This document shows, piece by piece, positions 18,319-27,611 of a stretch of 64,000 nucleotides of DNA (positions are counted from its first letter, which is position 1; each line of letters opens with the position of its first letter). Source of the stretch: Bradyrhizobium murdochi (GTDB taxonomy: Bacteria > Pseudomonadota > Alphaproteobacteria > Rhizobiales > Xanthobacteraceae). The DNA is taken from the NCBI RefSeq assembly GCF_000472965.1, contig NZ_AXAU01000018.1, forward strand, positions 94,807 through 158,806, read 5' to 3'. The translations under genes were made by a program, and so were the position numbers. Below the pieces are notes generated by a model that saw only the letters and a list, made by a program, of their open reading frames with translations, did not search any database and was not told the DNA's origin.

Positions 18319-18945
18319 TCATCTAGCTTCTGTGGTTTCTGCTTCATTTGGGCTCTCGTTAGCGGTCACTGGCGAATCTGCAAATAGATCAGGATGCCGG
18401 TAAGCTTTGGCCCGTTTTGAGTCTCGCGCGGATCTCATTTTGCCTTGAGCGGCTTTCTGCCGGTCGATCTTGAGAAGCTTAAGGTCTTCATTGGAAACGG
18501 ACCTCAGCTTGCTCCCATCTTTAATGGGCCACACAGCCGGGACATGCCAGAACGAACTTGGGTTAGCCGTCTTCAACTGCTTAACGATCGTCGGCCACCA
18601 ATGAATAAGAAGCGAGCACTTCTTGAAAAAATTCCAATTGTTCCAACCGCCGTCAAAGAAGATGACGACCATGCCTTCTTCAACTAAGGCCAATCGCTCG
18701 TGCGGGACAATCTTCATCCGGGTATTGCCAGAGATCACGACCTTTCCACCAGCGGCCGCGAACCGCTTCACCCAGGGAGCGTCATTGCGCCGTAGGTAGT
18801 CTGAATCTTCTGGTTTCGGGTAGTAAAGCTTTACGCTTTGTAGGACGAGGTCTGCGTTTAGTTTGAGCAAATGCCTATCGCTGGCGAATTCTTGAAAGAC
18901 TTTCACCAGAACCGGGGGTATGTGCTCGTCAAACGCTATCTTCAA
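18319..18945 (-). CDS. VapC45-like PIN-fold toxin
   Basis: 208 residues. It opens with the PIN-like strand and acidic pair MKIAFDEHIPP and has a second strand GGKVVISGNTRM near residue 90, as in the PIN-like domain of mycobacterial VapC45. The C-terminal 60 residues are charged and low in complexity. The start is TTG at 18945, overlapping the antitoxin stop (TTGA), so translation is coupled. Expected to be a ribonuclease neutralised by the upstream partner. The family call is by motif and by antitoxin pairing; the exact RNA target is unknown. Confidence 0.65.
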   Translation of the reverse strand: MKIAFDEHIPPVLVKVFQEFASDRHLLKLNADLVLQSVKLYYPKPEDSDYLRRNDAPWVKRFAAAGGKVVISGNTRMKIVPHERLALVEEGMVVIFFDGGWNNWNFFKKCSLLIHWWPTIVKQLKTANPSSFWHVPAVWPIKDGSKLRSVSNEDLKLLKIDRQKAAQGKMRSARDSKRAKAYRHPDLFADSPVTANESPNEAETTEAR

Positions 18946-19730
18946 GCAGCCCTATGAAGATCTTGTTCAAACTTAACAGCTTCCCGAACCTGCTTCTCAG
19001 GTATCTCGTACATCCACGCCGCCGCTTTAGTGCTTTTCTCTGCCTTGGCTGCGGCTGCCAGAGTAGCCGTCGGAATATGGCTCTCTTGTAGAATTGGTTG
19101 CCCAAAAGAAAATACGGGATGGATGACAACATTCGGCGCAATTTTCCGGCGCGGGCGCCAAGACACGGCGTCGCCAGCCGGATCATAAATCACGTCATCC
19201 TTTAGAGACTTCATCACGACTGGATGCATCTCATAGTTCTTGCTGCGCAAATCATAGATGTTATCGATGCCGTTCTTCCGGCCAATCTCAGCTACAATTT
19301 TCCGGCCATCGGTTCTAAACACAGTACGCGTTGCAAAGGGATGGGGATGATCAAGTGTGTCCTTCACCTGATTCATTATCGCGCGTATGTCACGGAGCTT
19401 CACGCCCGCGCCATGAAATAACGCGACAAAGCGAAGCTCCATTAGATTGCTGAAGCTAACAGCCACCTTGCCGTCAACGCGACCCAGTTCATTTAGGATG
19501 ATCGGAGCTTGTTTACGCTTGTGGCCGCCAACCCAAATCCTCACCATTCGCTGTGGAGCTTGGACAAGCTCCGCAGCGGCGGGCACCGTATAAATACCTG
19601 CTTCTAATAGACTAGGACCGATCATTGTCGTCCTCGCTACCCTGCCGATGAGTCCCGGTAGGTCAACCGTGCCAAGGATATCACTAAACGCCTTGGTTGT
19701 GCGAGCCTCATCGGACACGCCGGGGCTCAT
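18942..19730 (-). CDS. VapB45-like antitoxin with HTH and DUF433 domains
   Basis: 262 residues from ATG at 19730 (an in-frame GTG lies at 19763). The N-terminal half holds a MerR-like HTH: GIYTVPAAAELVQAPQRMVRIWVGG. The middle contains SFSNLMELRFVALFHGAGVKL, typical of VapB45-like DNA-binding antitoxins. The C-terminal part carries the DUF433-type segment (IAPNVVIHPVFSFGQPILQE, then IPTATLAAAAKAE). It forms an operon with the downstream PIN-type toxin. Likely autorepressor and toxin neutraliser. Confidence 0.7.
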   Translation of the reverse strand: MSPGVSDEARTTKAFSDILGTVDLPGLIGRVARTTMIGPSLLEAGIYTVPAAAELVQAPQRMVRIWVGGHKRKQAPIILNELGRVDGKVAVSFSNLMELRFVALFHGAGVKLRDIRAIMNQVKDTLDHPHPFATRTVFRTDGRKIVAEIGRKNGIDNIYDLRSKNYEMHPVVMKSLKDDVIYDPAGDAVSWRPRRKIAPNVVIHPVFSFGQPILQESHIPTATLAAAAKAEKSTKAAAWMYEIPEKQVREAVKFEQDLHRAA

Positions 19731-20072
19731 TCTTTCGTTATACCTAAGATCGAATTCATGCACCCGTCTTGCTGGACGCCATCAGGTGCGCGGCCTGAAA
19801 CCATATACGAGATCATCTACATCGACGTCTCAGCCTGCGAGGACAGCCTCTTGAGAAAGCTAGGGCAGGGGATTGTTGGGCAGTCCGCAAGCCGGTATCC
19901 TTTCGTAGCAGCAGATGGCGCGGCATACATAGCGAGCCGTCGCAGAAAAATGCCGCCACCCTTCTGGCCGCGTGGCCTGACGTCGCACGCCCCTTCGCAA
20001 AGGCACAACGCTTACTGAACCCATGCTGCGCTTATTATGGGACTTTCGGTACCACCGCCTTAAAAAGACATC
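19731..20072. other. Intergenic region; presumed vapBC45 promoter, no gene seen
   Basis: Two short reading frames cross this stretch but neither has family features or a ribosome-binding site. The vapBC45 promoter should lie near 19731-19800. The 3' end of the next operon (stop at 20073) adjoins it. Confidence 0.45.
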
Positions 20073-20930
20073 TCACGACGAGCTTTTCGGGTAGTCCTGC
20101 ATTTTTCGTATTGTGTTTTCGGCCACAAGCTTGGACTTATTTGCGAGGTCTCCGATATAGCATCGCAAATCCGCCCAGACTAGCCTATCATACCACGGCC
20201 TATGCAAAGCTAAACTTACGCTGATCGCCAGATCAGAGTTGCGCACCTGATGCCACCAATGCGCAGGAATTCCCAGCACTTGCCCGGGACCCACGCGTGC
20301 CACCAAGGTCTTAGTACCTTCAGGCAATCTTGCCAGGCCATCGTGGTTTCTTGGCAGGGCAGCATAGCGTCGGCATTGATGGACTGCGCTATAGGGTTTG
20401 ATCCCGTTCGCGCGCCTTGGGTCAATGAGGTGGACCTCCTTTTCTCCTTCGATCCCAATCATCAAATTGTGGGTGAGATCGTAGTGAAGGAAAGAGCCGG
20501 AGTTCAAACCTCCTATGAACAAAAATGACTCGAACGGAGGAGTGTGCAAGACCGACGCAATTAGCGACACTGGTTTCGCCAAACTTATGGGAAAGCGCGA
20601 AAGTGGGAGACCCGAAATGTAGTAGGTTGGCCCCCGCGCAGGAGACGCCAAGACCTTCGCCAGAGCTTCCGCGAATGGTAGCATTCGTCGACTGTAATGG
20701 CCTCGGTTAACGTTCGGGCGTGGCTGAAAAATTGGCTTGAGTGTGTATTCGACAGGAACGGGAGTGTCTGCTAGCTCGGATCGAATCAGCCCCGCGGCCT
20801 CCCGCAATTGCACCTTCAGTTCATCAGAGAGCTCAATCAACGAAGGACCGCGGCTAAAACAATCTAAGCTATGGGATCGTTGGGTGTCCGCGAGGGTCCA
20901 GCAGGATTGAACAGTTAACACCGTAGACAC
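20073..20930 (-). CDS. JmjC/cupin-8-type Fe(II)/2-oxoglutarate oxygenase
   Basis: 285 residues if GTG at 20930 is used, 17 bp after the preceding stop; an in-frame start at 21053 would overlap the upstream gene by 107 bp. The facial triad is visible as H149-x-D151 in SFLHYDLTHNL and H227 in IPAHWWHQV, inside a double-stranded beta helix (LMIGIEGEKEVHLIDP). Such enzymes hydroxylate amino-acid side chains or small molecules. It is the last gene of a four-gene minus-strand operon with an FkbH/ACP/ligase fusion, an FkbM methyltransferase and a PpiC-like protein, so it probably tailors the same product. Confidence 0.75.
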   Translation of the reverse strand: MSTVLTVQSCWTLADTQRSHSLDCFSRGPSLIELSDELKVQLREAAGLIRSELADTPVPVEYTLKPIFQPRPNVNRGHYSRRMLPFAEALAKVLASPARGPTYYISGLPLSRFPISLAKPVSLIASVLHTPPFESFLFIGGLNSGSFLHYDLTHNLMIGIEGEKEVHLIDPRRANGIKPYSAVHQCRRYAALPRNHDGLARLPEGTKTLVARVGPGQVLGIPAHWWHQVRNSDLAISVSLALHRPWYDRLVWADLRCYIGDLANKSKLVAENTIRKMQDYPKSSS

Positions 20931-20946
20931 CCGTCCACTGTTGTTC

Positions 20947-23900
20947 TCAGCTGCTATGCCCAAGCCTTCCGAGGGTCGCGCTTCGCGAGAGTTTGCCGGA
21001 AGGAGTTCGCAAGAACGTTCCAATCTTATACGCGCGAATACTTTTAACGACAACGCCGCAATGGATTAATAGATATTCACGGATGCGCATTTCGTTCTCA
21101 GCAGTGAGTTGGCCGCCTTGGCATTCGACGCCCAGAACAAGACGGGCGGTGCCGCCCTCAGCGTCCCATTCGCCGAAACACAGCGCAGCCTCTACTGTGT
21201 CCGGAAGCACCTTGCTTGCAGCAGCCTCAATTATCGCTGGGTAGTTGTTAACTCCAGAAACCAAAATAGTGTCGTCGCGGCGGCCGATGACGAAAACCTC
21301 CTCTTTGTTCATGCTTCCCAGATCCCCAGTGTCGAGGAAACCGTCAGGTGTCACCACGCCCGCTTCCGAAGTTCTATCGATATTCAGGGCGATGCCCGGA
21401 GCACGAACAAAAATCCTACCTATTTCGCCGTCTTGTGCGATCGACCCGCTTTCCGTGACGATTCGTATCTGGACTGACGGAAGGGGCCTTCCAGACGATA
21501 GGATTTCGGAAGCTGCTGGCAGATTTCCATGGGTTGTGATTGTGTCGCTGCCGGATAGCGCCTTTGGCGGATGGCCCGGAGCCCCGTGCGCGATAGGCCC
21601 ACCGGCTTCCGCCATGCCATAGCCCGAAGACAGCGCGCCTCTTCTAAGTCCGACGCTTTCGTACATCGTTGCGAATTTTTGGAACACGAGGGCGGTCACC
21701 GGCTCTCCGGCCGCCACGATTAGGCGAAAATGTCTAAGGTCGATTTCCCGAAGCAATCGTGGCTTGGCTGCTCTGACCAAATGTGTGAGAGCTGCGTTGT
21801 TGACAAAAGCACAGGTAGCGCGCTCCTTCGTCGCTTCACGGAGAAACGTATAAGGAGCAGTAGCGAAGATAGAGCGATTCATCGTAACGACGCGCGCTCC
21901 TGCTAGTAGGGGAAGCAGCACCGTATTCAAAAGTCCCATCGAGTGATGGATTGGGACAAAGTTAACAATAACGTCATTCTGAGTTAGTTTCAGCCTTTCA
22001 GCTAGCTCTCTCAACCCAGTCAAGATCGCGCGATGGCTGTGGATGAAAGTGTGGCCATGTGAAGCGGATCCAGAGGACCGGAGCGCAATCGCTGGCGCGT
22101 CGACGTCGGTATTTGAAGGCTTGAGGTAAATTCCTTGATGGCAATTTCTTGCGCTGGCAGCCGGCAGCAGTTTGAGATGAGGTCGAACCCAGGCTAGCGC
22201 GCGGGTGACCTTTTCGTTGTCGCTGAATAGGGCGGCCGTTCGGGTCAGGGAAGAAAAAGAACATGTCCATTCGGCCAGCGTTGAAGCGTCCAGCACTCTA
22301 GGTGGAGCCATAACGACCGGGAGGATATCAGCGATCAAGCTTGCTAAGAGCATCTCGATCTGAAGTGATAGATCTTCGGTTTGGATGGCGAGGATGTCAC
22401 CCGGCTTTAGTCCTTCGTTGCGGAGCCACGCCGCGGATTGCTCGACGCGTTGAAGGAGTGTACGAGGTGAGAGATAATCACAATCGCCCATATCATTGCT
22501 TCTCAAGATCTTAAACAGCCATTCCTGTCTCGACGAAACGAGCGCGTGGCGAACGAATTCGCCCAAGCTAGAGGCTTCCTTAGCTTCAAGACCGTTTACT
22601 TCTGTAACGTAGCGGGGCACTTGGCTTAAGCGATTCACCGCTCTTACAACCGATCCGAGAAGAGCTTCCCCGTTGAAGGCAACAGCCTCCGTAAAATCGG
22701 CATCCTCCAGCTCGATACCGAAATGCTCTTCGATATTATTAAGAAGATTAACAGCACCGATTGAATCTAGGCCTAGATTTCGGAGGTCGCTGGCATCAGT
22801 CAGCTTCGTTGTGCTGCAGCCAAGTGAGCGCGCGATAAGCGTATTAAGCGCGTCGCTAACACTAGTTTGATTGGGGGATGCAGACCTCACCGCTTCGGCG
22901 GGCATTTCCCGGACTAAATCCGGGCGCTCTGGCGACATGAGTAGCGGGTTGTCCAATAGAAAGCTTCTGATATGCCAAATATCACCTCTGTAAGCATGCA
23001 TCCTCGACATAGGTTTAGGTCGGGAGCGTGATAACCAGAGTGCCTCTTCGGGCGCTACCCCTAACCGGTCTAGGGTAGTCGCGACCGCATCGAGGCTGCG
23101 AGGATTCACAATGTTCGAAACGTCCGTGAAACGCACGACATTTTCGACGGGGACATCAATGCGCCACAACTGCTCGAGCCGCGAACGCGGCGTCTCTGTT
23201 GCTAGTACAAGTTTCACGCCTCGTCGTCTTATAATCGAAAGAGCTTCGTGGATTCCTGAATAGAGATACTGCTCGACGTCCGCAAAATAATGCGGGATGC
23301 GTCCAAGCGGATGCGGGCGTGCGATGAGAGTTCCGGGCCAGAGCAAATCGTCCGGATCGACAAATAGCAACTTAATAGGCCGGGCGTGTAACCCCAGGAT
23401 AAGCCGGACAACCTTTTCTGCCAAAGTTCCCGCCGGGTCGGCTTGTCCAGGAGCAACCGGTGGGCTTGAGGGAATTGAATCCTTGTCGATCGATTGATCC
23501 GTAACGTGGGGCTTCATTACCACCCAGCTCCAGGAGCTTATCGCCGAATGATGCGGCGAGGCCGTGTACAGATCGTCCCAATACGCTCCCCCGGATCTGG
23601 CAGTAATTTCCTCCTGATCGATGAGCACCACACCGTCCCTATCGGACATGTAGCGGGCCAGCTGTTGGTTGCCTTCGGCGATGGCCGCACTGATTTCCGT
23701 CCACGAACTGTCATTGGACAAACCCGATCGACTAAGGCCCAATAGAAGAACGGGTGCATTCGTGTGCTGCCTGATTTCGAAGATCAGGTTATCGACCCTT
23801 GCCAATAGTTCGGGTATACATTGCCGGACGCGCGACGGTGATGCCCAAGTCGCTTCTAGAAATCGGGCCATGAAGGAAGCAGCCGAGCAGATCACAGCCG

Positions 23901-24840
23901 CCCAATTCTTCTCCTGCAATTCCGGACCAGGTTGCAGCATGGAAGTGACGGTAAGGCAAAGTCCGGCCTGATGGCCGACGCTTTCCAATGCCTCCGCGTG
24001 AAGCTGCATTTGACATGGCCCAATCGTAGCTACTCTTAGTAGCGCCTTAACCTGAGCCAGCAAGTCCAGTTGATAGGGCTGATATCGCTGCCGCCATCGG
24101 TTCTCGGCAGGGTAGATAGTCTTGCACTCATCGAGCGAGCGTCCGCCTATTTCGTCGGCCAGCTTCACTTCCATCAATGAATTCTCGAATGCTAGACGTT
24201 TTACTAACAGGAACCGAGCCACGGCCGATACGACTTCTGAGTCTTGTCCGAATGTCTCGGCGATTTCTCCCACGGTCTTGCTGCCGTCAAATGCTGAGGC
24301 CAAGTTCCAAAGTGCGCCTTCCATTTCCACAGGCGAGCCCAGGGGATGAGTGGCAAGCATTCCGCCGTCGGGCAGATCGAGTTTGGCGAGGCATGCGGAG
24401 AGTTTAAGCAAGGTACTCTCTGAGACGGTAACTTCGTCGTCAATCTTTCGCCATGCGACACTGGAACGATCGAACGTGAGCGATCCGGCGAGCGAGCTCA
24501 AGACGGATGCGTAGGCATCTTGCCGCCACAAGGCTATGCGGTAAACGCGCTGTATTCTTTCAGCCTCCTCATTTCCTGACGGCCTAAGCAACAATGATGA
24601 TCGAAGGTCGGAAAACCATCTCGCTTCGACGTCCATGCTGGTACGGTCCGCATCAGCATCGAGCAATTCGGCGCTAATCTCCCTTGGCAGGTCGAACGAT
24701 CGAAGAAAGCGGTAAGCGCCGGGCCCCAGAAGCATGCGGCTGCGGGCTAGCAGATGCGTAACGACAGTCCGACCGTCGGCCAATGGCAGCTCGCCTATCA
24801 GACGGGATCTGATGAACCAACCCGTTGCCGGCGCTCTCAT
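20947..24840 (-). CDS. Multidomain fusion: PqqD-like region, FkbH-type SGNH/HAD, acyl carrier protein, AMP-forming ligase
   Basis: 1297 residues. Residues about 145-222 form a PqqD-like winged helix (ALWNLASAFDGSKTVGEIAE, then FLLVKRLAFEN), the usual peptide-recognition element of RiPP enzymes. Residues about 310-445 look like the SGNH part of FkbH proteins (VLLLGLSRSGL). Residues about 488-630 are an HAD domain with D495 and D497 in FVDPDDLLWPG. An acyl carrier protein follows at about 660-735, with phosphopantetheine site Ser693 in GLDSIGA. An acyl/aminoacyl-AMP ligase fills about 785-1290 (RSSGSASHG loop, GYGMAEAGG, FLDTGDLG). FkbH enzymes load glyceryl units from 1,3-bisphosphoglycerate on carrier proteins; the ligase may load a second acyl group. 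Substrate unknown. ATGA overlap with the FkbM gene. Confidence 0.78.
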   Translation of the reverse strand: MRAPATGWFIRSRLIGELPLADGRTVVTHLLARSRMLLGPGAYRFLRSFDLPREISAELLDADADRTSMDVEARWFSDLRSSLLLRPSGNEEAERIQRVYRIALWRQDAYASVLSSLAGSLTFDRSSVAWRKIDDEVTVSESTLLKLSACLAKLDLPDGGMLATHPLGSPVEMEGALWNLASAFDGSKTVGEIAETFGQDSEVVSAVARFLLVKRLAFENSLMEVKLADEIGGRSLDECKTIYPAENRWRQRYQPYQLDLLAQVKALLRVATIGPCQMQLHAEALESVGHQAGLCLTVTSMLQPGPELQEKNWAAVICSAASFMARFLEATWASPSRVRQCIPELLARVDNLIFEIRQHTNAPVLLLGLSRSGLSNDSSWTEISAAIAEGNQQLARYMSDRDGVVLIDQEEITARSGGAYWDDLYTASPHHSAISSWSWVVMKPHVTDQSIDKDSIPSSPPVAPGQADPAGTLAEKVVRLILGLHARPIKLLFVDPDDLLWPGTLIARPHPLGRIPHYFADVEQYLYSGIHEALSIIRRRGVKLVLATETPRSRLEQLWRIDVPVENVVRFTDVSNIVNPRSLDAVATTLDRLGVAPEEALWLSRSRPKPMSRMHAYRGDIWHIRSFLLDNPLLMSPERPDLVREMPAEAVRSASPNQTSVSDALNTLIARSLGCSTTKLTDASDLRNLGLDSIGAVNLLNNIEEHFGIELEDADFTEAVAFNGEALLGSVVRAVNRLSQVPRYVTEVNGLEAKEASSLGEFVRHALVSSRQEWLFKILRSNDMGDCDYLSPRTLLQRVEQSAAWLRNEGLKPGDILAIQTEDLSLQIEMLLASLIADILPVVMAPPRVLDASTLAEWTCSFSSLTRTAALFSDNEKVTRALAWVRPHLKLLPAASARNCHQGIYLKPSNTDVDAPAIALRSSGSASHGHTFIHSHRAILTGLRELAERLKLTQNDVIVNFVPIHHSMGLLNTVLLPLLAGARVVTMNRSIFATAPYTFLREATKERATCAFVNNAALTHLVRAAKPRLLREIDLRHFRLIVAAGEPVTALVFQKFATMYESVGLRRGALSSGYGMAEAGGPIAHGAPGHPPKALSGSDTITTHGNLPAASEILSSGRPLPSVQIRIVTESGSIAQDGEIGRIFVRAPGIALNIDRTSEAGVVTPDGFLDTGDLGSMNKEEVFVIGRRDDTILVSGVNNYPAIIEAAASKVLPDTVEAALCFGEWDAEGGTARLVLGVECQGGQLTAENEMRIREYLLIHCGVVVKSIRAYKIGTFLRTPSGKLSRSATLGRLGHSS

Positions 24841-25604
24841 GCACGCCCTGTCCGTCGGTGTGCCACAAGGTGATAGTTATCCTCAGTTCGGCGATCGATT
24901 TCTCGGACATCCATATTGGTCTTGAGGCACGCAGTTCTCAGGAGCTGCGTTAAACGCGCGGCAGCGTCGCCCAGAGCATGCGCATGCACCTCGAGTATCA
25001 GAGCCTCTGTCGAAAGCGCCATAGACAGAGTGTCAGGATCTAAAAGGAGCCGTTCTCCACCTTCGATATCTATCTTGGTGAAAGTCGGAATGAAGTTGAG
25101 ATGTCTGTAAATGGATTTAAAGGTGAAACCCGGAACGATATGATCTGGAATTTCATCTGGGAATGCAACTCTAGTGCTTGAATCTCCCCACACATTGCTC
25201 TTCTTGATACCGATCGGTTCATCGTGATCGCTCAGCGCCGCCGCGAGAACCACGACTTGGTTGCAGCCGTTAAGCTGAAGATTATGGCGAAGGAACGCGA
25301 GGGCGACGGGATCCGGCTCGACGGCGATGACGTGTCCTCGTACACCGACTTTCATTGCGGCGAACACGGCATAGGGCCCGATTGAGGCGCCAATGTCGAG
25401 GAAGCTGTCCCCTTCGCGCATGGTTTCGTCCAGAAAATCGAACACTCCTTGCTCCCAGCCCCATCGGATTTGTTCTATCCACCACTGGTGCGCCGGAATG
25501 TCCGATGAAAGGTCAAGGACAAAGCCAACCTTGCCGCGGTGGACAGAACAGCGGACTAGGCTACTCACACGGGGCGGCTCAGTCGTAGTAGGGTACATGA
25601 TCAT
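24837..25604 (-). CDS. FkbM-family SAM-dependent methyltransferase
   Basis: 255 residues from ATG at 25604 (ATGA overlap with the preceding stop). SAM-binding motif SFLDIGASIGPYAVFAA near residue 75, then VIAVEPDPVALAFLRHNLQ, and the FkbM signature FTKIDIEGGERLLL near residue 185. FkbM enzymes O-methylate sugars or polyketide/peptide hydroxyls. It is coupled to the FkbH/ligase fusion downstream and to the PpiC-like gene upstream, so it belongs to the same pathway. Confidence 0.85.
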   Translation of the reverse strand: MIMYPTTTEPPRVSSLVRCSVHRGKVGFVLDLSSDIPAHQWWIEQIRWGWEQGVFDFLDETMREGDSFLDIGASIGPYAVFAAMKVGVRGHVIAVEPDPVALAFLRHNLQLNGCNQVVVLAAALSDHDEPIGIKKSNVWGDSSTRVAFPDEIPDHIVPGFTFKSIYRHLNFIPTFTKIDIEGGERLLLDPDTLSMALSTEALILEVHAHALGDAAARLTQLLRTACLKTNMDVREIDRRTEDNYHLVAHRRTGRA

Positions 25605-26338
25605 CCGTCCTCTTGGACCTGAATAGAAAACGATAGGGCAGAGCGCTTTTTGTCGAGCCAAGTGCGGAACCATGCTTCATCGGCTACTTCTTGCTCTGCC
25701 GCGTCCAATTCCACCTCCACTTTTCCGTCTATTCTTGAAATCCACCAGTCTTCCTCCACAAGCATGGGACCGACAAGGCTCCCCACGCTACCTGCGGTGA
25801 CAGGCCTCCAGACGGCGGTGGGAAGCTCCAGGAGGCGCCTCGGTCCCATCCGTCCACCAAACGGAGCCGAAATGGGGTGGCGTGAGTATCTTTCGGCTAG
25901 CGAGTGGATGTCTTCGTCTTCATCTTCAATCATCGACTTCAATTCCCGGCAAAGGCCTTCCTCACCTATGACAATCGTTGTTAACGAGACGACTTGAAGA
26001 GCCTGCCGAAACGTTGCGATCTCATCCGTCTCTGCATTCAAAATTGCGCGAGCTTTTACCTTTTGGCGCAACACCTCATATGAGATCAGGCTTTCAAAGT
26101 CAGCCCAGGTGAAAGCAATTTGTGAGCTGAACCACCGGTTGAACTGTTCCGTCGTCAACAGCCCGCGTGATCGACGGAATCGATCGGCTTCTCCCTGTAA
26201 TTCCAAATCGGTTGGAGGAGATAGCGCGAGCCTCTCGGCTTCCATACGAACTATGAGAAAGTCGTGCACGTCCGAGATGGCGTTTGCCAGCGCTCCGGAT
26301 TGCCGGAGAACCTCAATGAATGTTTCCTTAAACTCCAT
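25601..26338 (-). CDS. PpiC-related putative peptide maturation protein
   Basis: 245 residues from ATG at 26338 (GTG at 26347 also possible). The core LTTEQFNRWFSSQIAFTWAD, then FESLISYEVLRQKVKARAI, resembles the SurA/PpiC-like chaperone helices of the TIGR04500-type peptide maturation family, which lies beside radical SAM RiPP genes. No complete parvulin catalytic domain is seen, so a chaperone or scaffold role is more likely than isomerase activity. It is the first gene of the four-gene minus-strand operon and is divergent from the pyruvyl transferase gene at 26493. The family call is from remembered features, moderately sure. Confidence 0.55.
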   Translation of the reverse strand: MEFKETFIEVLRQSGALANAISDVHDFLIVRMEAERLALSPPTDLELQGEADRFRRSRGLLTTEQFNRWFSSQIAFTWADFESLISYEVLRQKVKARAILNAETDEIATFRQALQVVSLTTIVIGEEGLCRELKSMIEDEDEDIHSLAERYSRHPISAPFGGRMGPRRLLELPTAVWRPVTAGSVGSLVGPMLVEEDWWISRIDGKVEVELDAAEQEVADEAWFRTWLDKKRSALSFSIQVQEDG

Positions 26339-26492
26339 GATAGCCACTCTAGCTGATCTGCTCGCGGTGTTGTCGCGTCGACCAGCCGGTTGTCGTATGC
26401 TGATCGAGCGCAGATGATACTTTGCTATGATTACCTAACTGCAATCAAGCAGTACAGTGTGATCCCAAGCTCGAACCGTGGAGCAAGACTCA

Positions 26493-27611
26493 ATGAGCCA
26501 GAAGGTCCTAATCGTCGGCTATAATGGACTCAACAATGCTGGTGCGGACCTGAGATCTGTGATCGTCGCGCAAATGCTGCAAACGCGGAAAGCCAATGAT
26601 TTTTCCCATATGACGCTCTGCACATTCGATATGTCCCGCTCAGCATACCTTCTGCCGGGAGCTCGGCAAGTCTTGCTCGGCGAAACTTTTCTTCCTGCTC
26701 TGACCTCGGCGGTATCGACGTCCGATCTGGTTGCTATTTCGGAAGGTTGCGCATTCTTTCCGAAGCCATTTGCACTTTATGCTCAAGCGCTTCGTCTCGC
26801 CGCGGATATGAACAAGCGAGCTGTCGTGTTCGGCTGCAGTGTAGGCGCTCTGCTTCGGGAGCACTATGCCGTATTGAGCGAGGCGTCTACGGAAGCACTC
26901 ATTTTCACTCGTGATGAGCTAAGCTACCGTAGGCTGCAAGCGAGAGGGATAGTAGCAAGGCTAGGAACAGACCCGGTATGGGCGCTTGATCTTAGTGCGC
27001 CTGATGTCAAAGGGACTGTGGATCATGGCGTCCGTGCAAGTGCCAACCGCGACCTCATCGTTGTCTGCCCGGGATACCGGTTCGCGAATGCCGCAGCTTA
27101 CGAAGTGGCCTTAGCAAAGGCATTGCGGCCCTTCGCTAGGGAAAAAGTTCTTGTCCTGGTAAGCTTTGCGAGCATCGATGACGACGTCTGTGAGCGCGTG
27201 GCGCGTCGCCTCGCTGCTCAATACATGCCCCGCAGTGCGGGTTTCAAGGAGCTATTTGCGGTGTTGACCCGTGCCCACGCGGTCGTGTCGGCACGCTATC
27301 ACGGAATCGTTCTAGGTATCTTGTCTGGTGCCGTACCGATCCTCGTCGCCCAGGACAAGCGCTTGCTCGAGCTCGGAAAAATGCTCCCTTGGCCCAATTT
27401 GGTGATCGACTGGCGGGAGATGTATCAGTCGGATCGCCTTCAACAGGCAATTGCTCATGGAATGGACCACCCTGCTGGTGTTTCAATAAGCAATGCAGCT
27501 GTTACTTTCCGGGCATCGGCTCTAGCCATGCAGGACAAGGCACGGCGTTACATGCTCGACGACGAAGGTAAAGGCGAGCGGCGCTTTCAGCCCCGGACGC
27601 CCAGGACGTAA
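26493..27611 (+). CDS. Polysaccharide pyruvyl transferase family protein
   Basis: 372 residues from ATG at 26493, chosen for the GGAG upstream; an in-frame GTG lies at 26478. The N-terminal motif VLIVGYNGLNNAGADLRS and the C-terminal family signature VVSARYHGIVLGILSGAVPI (about residues 270-290) are those of CsaB/WcaK-type enzymes. These transfer pyruvate from PEP to a sugar or act as related transferases. Divergent from the PpiC-like gene; converges on the small exported protein gene with a 25-bp tail overlap. In this neighbourhood it could decorate a glycosylated peptide. Confidence 0.8.
   Translation: MSQKVLIVGYNGLNNAGADLRSVIVAQMLQTRKANDFSHMTLCTFDMSRSAYLLPGARQVLLGETFLPALTSAVSTSDLVAISEGCAFFPKPFALYAQALRLAADMNKRAVVFGCSVGALLREHYAVLSEASTEALIFTRDELSYRRLQARGIVARLGTDPVWALDLSAPDVKGTVDHGVRASANRDLIVVCPGYRFANAAAYEVALAKALRPFAREKVLVLVSFASIDDDVCERVARRLAAQYMPRSAGFKELFAVLTRAHAVVSARYHGIVLGILSGAVPILVAQDKRLLELGKMLPWPNLVIDWREMYQSDRLQQAIAHGMDHPAGVSISNAAVTFRASALAMQDKARRYMLDDEGKGERRFQPRTPRT

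Noticed and set aside
19817..20008. A 63-codon minus-strand frame upstream of vapBC45 as a small peptide gene
   Set aside because: No ribosome-binding site, no family features and no consistent codon use.
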